Of a DNA stretch of 64,000 nucleotides, positions 60,170-64,000 are shown in pieces. Within the stretch, counting starts at the first letter, position 1, and each line of letters starts with the position of its first letter. The DNA is from Nocardiopsis coralli (GTDB lineage Bacteria; Actinomycetota; Actinomycetes; Streptosporangiales; Streptosporangiaceae). A program made the translations under genes and the position numbers. The notes beneath the pieces are model-generated. The model did not search any database. It was not told the DNA's origin and saw only the letters and a program-made list of their open reading frames with translations. The stretch spans positions 1 to 64,000 of the forward strand of contig NZ_JADBGI010000003.1 in assembly GCF_014892575.1 (NCBI RefSeq), written 5' to 3'.

Positions 60170-61930
60170 TCAGCCGCTGACCAGGAAGAAGCAGTCCTCG
60201 TAGGACTCGCCGGCCTCGAACTCCATCGCCTCGCCGTGGAGCACGCCGCCCTCGCCGGGGAACCCGACCACGATGCGGTACTCCCCCGGCTTCAGCTCGG
60301 CCTCCAGGGTGTCGATGCCGCTGGTGCAGTCGCCCTCCGGCGGCTCGTCGTAGACCTCGCAGTCCTCGCACGCGTCGGCGGTGACCTCGCCGTGCACGCC
60401 GTCGGCGCCGACGTAGAGGAGCTTCATCTCGTGCGGGGAGTCGTTGCCGAAGGCCAGCGTCGCGTTGTCGCCGCCGCCCTCGTCGGTGACCTCCAGTTCG
60501 AGGGTCTCCTCCCCGACCGCGATGAGCTCGTCCATCTCCTGTTCGACGTAGCCCGCCCCGACGTGCTGTTCGAGGTCCTCGACGTCGTCGGTGCGGTGGT
60601 CGGGGTACTCCTCGGCCAGCACCGTGTGCATGTCGTCGGCGGTGTCGGGGTCGCCGGCCTCGAGGCTGTACCAGCCGCAGCCCAGGGCGGCGTCGGGGCG
60701 TTCGGAGTCGATCGCGGTCTCCACGCTCGGAGCCGCGTCCCAGTCGAGCCCGGCGAAGAGGTCGATCTCCTCGAAGGCCATGCACTCGTCGGCGGTCCCG
60801 TACGAGGAGGTGCCGTCGCGGTAGAGCTCCATCAGGGCGCCGGGGGCCGCATCGGCGGCGTCGGTGCCCTCGTAGTCCTGCGGGATGATCGCGTAGATCT
60901 CCTGCGCGCCCTCGTAGTCCTCGTTCTCCGCGAGGTTCTCCGCGTAGTCGAGGTGGATGTCGGCGATCTCTCCGTCGGTGTCCTCCCAGACCGAGCGGGG
61001 CATCTCGAAGTAGGAGGCGTAGTCGTCCAGGCCCTCCTCGAACGCCCCTGCCTCGATGCCCTCCTCGGCGCGCTGGAGCTGGGCGCAGGCCTCCGCCCCC
61101 TCGCGGGCACGGTCCATGAGCGAGGACGAGAAGGAGATCTGGAAACCGTTCTCGATCCGTTCGTAGGACTCGACGGCGTCGGTGCACCGGCCCTCGCGGT
61201 GGAGGTCGTCGGCGCTGCGCAGCTGCCATTCGCCGGTCTGCCACACACCGGTCAGGGACGCGGTCACGGCCAGGACCAGGCCGACGGCGAGCATCAGGGG
61301 GCCGCGGGTGCGCTGGAGGGGTTCGCCCCGAATCAGGGCGCGCCGGTCGCGGTCGCGGCCCACGACGAGCCCGTGCACGGCCGAGGCGGTGAGCCAGGCC
61401 AGGAAGATCGGCACCCAGATGAGCAGGCTGTCGGCGGCGCCCATGATCCCGGCGGTGATGAGCAGACCGACGGTGATGATGAGCGCGGCGACGAAGAACG
61501 GCCACTGCTTGAGGTAGGCGTAACCGGCGCCCAGGCCGGACGCGTTGAGCAGGGCCGTGCGGCACGCGCTGGGCGAGGAGAACAGGCCGAGCTGCGGCGG
61601 TCCCGCACCGCCGGGGCCCTGGGGGCCGCCGGGCCCTGCCGGGCCGCCCGGGCCCATGGGGGCTCCGGGGCCCGTGGGACCACCGGGTGCGCCCGGGCCC
61701 GGGGGACCGCCCGGGCCTGTGGGACCGCCCGGGCCGCCGTACGGGGGTGTTCCACCGGGCGGCGGGGTGTTCGGGCCCGAGGGTCCGCCCGGGGGCCGGC
61801 TCCAGTGCGGAGGAACCGGGCCACCGGGACCGTGCGGCGGCGGGGTGTTCGGACCCGAGGGCCCGTGGGCGTTGTGCGGGTCCCCTCCCGACGACCAGAA
61901 CGGTCCGGAAGGGGGATGCTCTTGTGTCAT
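60170..61930 (-). CDS. Unknown membrane protein with Gly-Pro-rich cytosolic head
   Basis: A 586-residue protein of unknown role. Residues 1-110 are Gly/Pro-rich with collagen-like triplets (GPGGPTGPGGPPGPGAPGG) and presumably cytosolic. About four hydrophobic helices (within 130-235) follow, with a short RDRDRRALIRGEPLQ loop. The remaining about 350 residues are probably extracellular: strongly acidic, rich in Tyr/Glu/Ala helices of TPR-like spacing (GAFEEGLDDYASYFEMP, ENEDYEGAQEIYAIIP), ending with cysteines CEDCEVYDEPPEGDC in a beta-rich end. Actinomycetes carry similar Pro-rich-head membrane proteins of unassigned function. ATG at 61930 has a weak ribosome site. Confidence 0.77.
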   Translation of the reverse strand: MTQEHPPSGPFWSSGGDPHNAHGPSGPNTPPPHGPGGPVPPHWSRPPGGPSGPNTPPPGGTPPYGGPGGPTGPGGPPGPGAPGGPTGPGAPMGPGGPAGPGGPQGPGGAGPPQLGLFSSPSACRTALLNASGLGAGYAYLKQWPFFVAALIITVGLLITAGIMGAADSLLIWVPIFLAWLTASAVHGLVVGRDRDRRALIRGEPLQRTRGPLMLAVGLVLAVTASLTGVWQTGEWQLRSADDLHREGRCTDAVESYERIENGFQISFSSSLMDRAREGAEACAQLQRAEEGIEAGAFEEGLDDYASYFEMPRSVWEDTDGEIADIHLDYAENLAENEDYEGAQEIYAIIPQDYEGTDAADAAPGALMELYRDGTSSYGTADECMAFEEIDLFAGLDWDAAPSVETAIDSERPDAALGCGWYSLEAGDPDTADDMHTVLAEEYPDHRTDDVEDLEQHVGAGYVEQEMDELIAVGEETLELEVTDEGGGDNATLAFGNDSPHEMKLLYVGADGVHGEVTADACEDCEVYDEPPEGDCTSGIDTLEAELKPGEYRIVVGFPGEGGVLHGEAMEFEAGESYEDCFFLVSG

Positions 61931-62072
61931 GGGGAGCCTGGGGGTGAAGGAGGGATGGGCACGGGGGCTGACCTGCCCCGCGCTCAAGAATAGCGACGGG
62001 GGCGACAAAATGGACGTCCAGTACCCGGTTCTGGCCGTTTGCGGCCCCCGCGGCCCCCTCCTGCCCTCCGGC

Positions 62073-62867
62073 TCAGCTCTGTGACAGCGCGTTGCTCCGG
62101 TCGCGTGCGGCCTCGATCGCGTCGGTGAACGCCGTGCGCACCCCGTGCCGTTCGAGCTCGCGCAGCGCCGCGGCGGTGGTGCCACCGGGCGAGGTGACGT
62201 TCTCCCGCAGCACGACGGGGTGCTCGCCGGTCTCGTCGAGCATCGCGGCCGCCCCGCTGATGGTGCGGCCCACCAGGCGCTGGGCGGTCGCGCGCGGCAT
62301 GCCCATGGCCACGCCCGCCTCGATCATGGTCTCGGCGATGAAGTAGAAGTAGGCCGGTCCGCTGCCGGAGATCGCCGTCACGGTGTCCATGTGGCGTTCC
62401 TCGATGCGCAGTACCTCCCCGACCGTGCCCAGCAGCTCCTCGGCGCGGTCCAGGTGCTCCGGGCCGGTGTGGCTGCCGCCGGCGACCGCGGTCATGCCCT
62501 CACCGACCAGAGCGGGGGTGTTCGGCATGGCGCGCACGACCGGGACGGAGACCGGAAGGTGGCTCTCCAGCGCCTCGGTGGTCAGCCCGGCGGCGACGGA
62601 GACCACGAGCGTGTCCGCGGAGAGGTGGTGCCCGATCTGCTGCAGCAGTGCCGGCATGTCGTGGGGCTTGAGCGCCAGCAGCAGGGTGTCCGCCCGCTTG
62701 GCGGCCTCCTCGGCCGGGACGGTATCGACCCCGTAGCGGGAACGCAGCTCCGCGGCGTGCTCCTCGCGGGGCTCGGTCACGAGGACGTCGTGGGGCGCGT
62801 GGTCCTTGGCCAGCATGCCGGCGAGGAGCGCTTCGCCCATCTTGCCCGCACCGATGATCGCGATCAT
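62073..62867 (-). CDS. proC: Pyrroline-5-carboxylate reductase
   Basis: The last step of proline synthesis (264 residues), reducing pyrroline-5-carboxylate with NAD(P)H in the cytosol. Dinucleotide loop: MIAIIGAGKMGEALLAGML; RAMPNTPALVGEGMTAV; and the active-site region AISGSGPAYFYFIAE, then ENVTSPGGTTAAALREL. ATG 62867 has GGAAGGA 8 nt upstream; an in-frame codon at 62906 lacks support. Co-directional with neighbours; no other proline genes are present. Confidence 0.96.
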   Translation of the reverse strand: MIAIIGAGKMGEALLAGMLAKDHAPHDVLVTEPREEHAAELRSRYGVDTVPAEEAAKRADTLLLALKPHDMPALLQQIGHHLSADTLVVSVAAGLTTEALESHLPVSVPVVRAMPNTPALVGEGMTAVAGGSHTGPEHLDRAEELLGTVGEVLRIEERHMDTVTAISGSGPAYFYFIAETMIEAGVAMGMPRATAQRLVGRTISGAAAMLDETGEHPVVLRENVTSPGGTTAAALRELERHGVRTAFTDAIEAARDRSNALSQS

Positions 62868-62963
62868 GAAGAGTCCTTCCTGCTCTCCCTCCACGCTAGA
62901 GGGCACCGCGCACCGGCGTGAACGCCGCGTCCCGATCTGTGGACAACGGTGGGGCGAGCCCGG

Positions 62964-63902
62964 TCACCCGCGGCCGTCGGTGCCGTCCTCGTCGACGGTC
63001 CCGGTGGGGTCGACGGAGAAATGGCGCGGCGGCCCGCTGCGCTTGCGGCGCAGCAGGGTGATGCGCTCGCGGCGGTCGGACGGGGGCGCCGCGGCCTGCG
63101 GCGAGGGTGAGAAGTGCAGCCGGGTGAAGGCCAGCGCCTCGGCGAGCTCGCGCATGCGCGCCTGGCGGTCGGGGGCCTTGCGCGTGCTGACCTCGAGCAC
63201 CAGCTGGCCGCCGTACCCGCCGTTGGCCAGGTGTTCGAGCAGCTCGGCGACGGGTTGGCGCCCGCGGCCGGGGATCAGGTGCTCGTCGATGTTCTGTCCG
63301 CCGAAGCCGTCGGCGACGTGGACGTGGGAGAGGCGGTCGCCCAGCTGCCGGGCCATGTCCATCGCGTCGGAGCCGGACATCGCGGTGTGCGAGAGGTCGA
63401 GCGTGACGTCGGGGTAGTCGCGGTCGAGCGGGTTCCAGCTGGGTGCGTAGGGCACGACCTCGCGCTCGCGCACACGGACCGGGTACATGTTCTCGACCGA
63501 GAAGACCACGTCGGTCTCGTCCTGCATGCGTGCGATGCCGCGTTCGAAGTCGCGGGCGTACTCGCGCTGCCACCGGAAGGCGGGGTGCACGACGATGGTG
63601 CTCGCCCCGAGGGCCTCGGCCATCTCCTTGGACCGCACGAGCTTGCCCCAGGGGTCCTTGCCCCACACCCGCTGGGTGAGGACGAGGCAGGGCGAGTGCA
63701 CGGCGGTCACGGGCATGTGGTGGTAGTCCGACAGACGCCGCAGCAGGTCGATGTCCTGGCTCGCCGGGTCGGAGGAGACGAGGACCTCCACGCCGTCGAA
63801 CCCCAGCATCGCCGCGATCTCGAAGGCGGCCGGGGTCTTCTCCGGGTAGACCGACGCCGACGACAGGACGACGGGCGCGTCTGGGACCTGGATAGGGCTC
63901 AC
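62964..63902 (-). CDS. Sugar phosphate isomerase/epimerase-like TIM barrel
   Basis: A predicted TIM-barrel protein (312 residues) of the AP-endonuclease-2/xylose-isomerase-like group. Seen: [80 protein letters not shown] and LVLEVSTRK, which supply the metal-binding His, Glu and Asp of the family. A basic, disordered tail follows residue 275. Substrate unknown. The GTG at 63902 is preceded by a -10-like TAGTCT ending 7 nt before it, so the mRNA may be leaderless; the family start is consistent with [10 protein letters not shown]. Confidence 0.83.
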   Translation of the reverse strand: MSPIQVPDAPVVLSSASVYPEKTPAAFEIAAMLGFDGVEVLVSSDPASQDIDLLRRLSDYHHMPVTAVHSPCLVLTQRVWGKDPWGKLVRSKEMAEALGASTIVVHPAFRWQREYARDFERGIARMQDETDVVFSVENMYPVRVREREVVPYAPSWNPLDRDYPDVTLDLSHTAMSGSDAMDMARQLGDRLSHVHVADGFGGQNIDEHLIPGRGRQPVAELLEHLANGGYGGQLVLEVSTRKAPDRQARMRELAEALAFTRLHFSPSPQAAAPPSDRRERITLLRRKRSGPPRHFSVDPTGTVDEDGTDGRG

Positions 63903-64000
63903 CCGACCCAGACTATGCGCTCCCGGCGGGTCCGCGCTTCCGGAGCTCGGCGTGGCGGTGGGGACACGGGCAGCGCCCCGGCCCGGGCATCGGTGCGGTG

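Overview
The window comes from a very high-GC, filamentous-type actinomycete. GTG and TTG starts are common, 4-bp stop/start overlaps are frequent, a BldC-type developmental regulator is present, and one efflux gene carries a rare TTA codon as its fourth codon. The protein sequences look most like Nocardiopsis or relatives (Nocardiopsaceae); this is an inference from remembered family sequences, not from a search.

Layout. (1) 0.2-10.6 kb, minus strand: a vitamin B12 block. A cobN-cobF-cobQ/K operon lies behind a cobalamin riboswitch, and a three-gene ABC importer (binding protein, permease, ATPase) lies behind a second one. cobF and cobK belong to the aerobic corrin pathway. cobQ and cobK are fused in one frame. 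(2) 10.6-16.9 kb: accessory metabolism and regulation. There is a TetR/DHA2-efflux divergent pair, a thioesterase, an NmrA-type oxidoreductase divergent from an AraC regulator, and a membrane acyltransferase. (3) 17.2-22.7 kb: an unrecognised gene, a small secreted lysozyme-like protein, an Abi/HEPN-type gene set among related hairpins, msrA and rarD. (4) 22.8-29.0 kb: a stretch of largely unknown genes. It holds two secreted low-complexity proteins, two very small charged proteins that resemble each other, and two tandem paralogues of an actinobacterial domain of unknown function. (5) 29.2-49.0 kb: the respiratory core. Reading leftwards from menG these are menG, a geranylgeranyl-reductase-type menaquinone reductase, the complete nuoA-N operon (14 subunits of complex I) and a long-chain polyprenyl diphosphate synthase. 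(6) 49.2-52.8 kb: an ArsR/MFS pair, a DUF4229 membrane protein, bldC and a PLDc_N membrane protein. (7) 52.9-57.1 kb: the System II cytochrome c maturation operon tlpA/resA-ccdA-resB-ccsB. (8) 57.3-63.9 kb: a BldC-like small HTH protein, a phosphatase-like protein, an AcuC-type deacetylase, a Gly/Pro-rich membrane protein, proC and a sugar-phosphate-isomerase-like TIM barrel.

How the genes fit together. Regions 5 and 7 make a menaquinone-linked respiratory chain: the prenyl tail (polyprenyl synthase), ring methylation (MenG), side-chain reduction (reductase), NADH:menaquinone oxidoreductase (Nuo) and maturation of c-type cytochromes (Ccs). Two palindromes matching the binding site of the NADH/NAD+ sensor Rex lie upstream of the reductase gene and of nuoA. 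This suggests redox control of quinone maturation and complex I together. Region 1 couples B12 synthesis and corrinoid uptake through two separate riboswitches.

No tRNA, rRNA, CRISPR array, insertion sequence or prophage was recognised. The least explained parts are the 22.8-29.0 kb stretch, the Abi/HEPN gene with its hairpins, the CobQ-CobK fusion, and the Rex-type sites.
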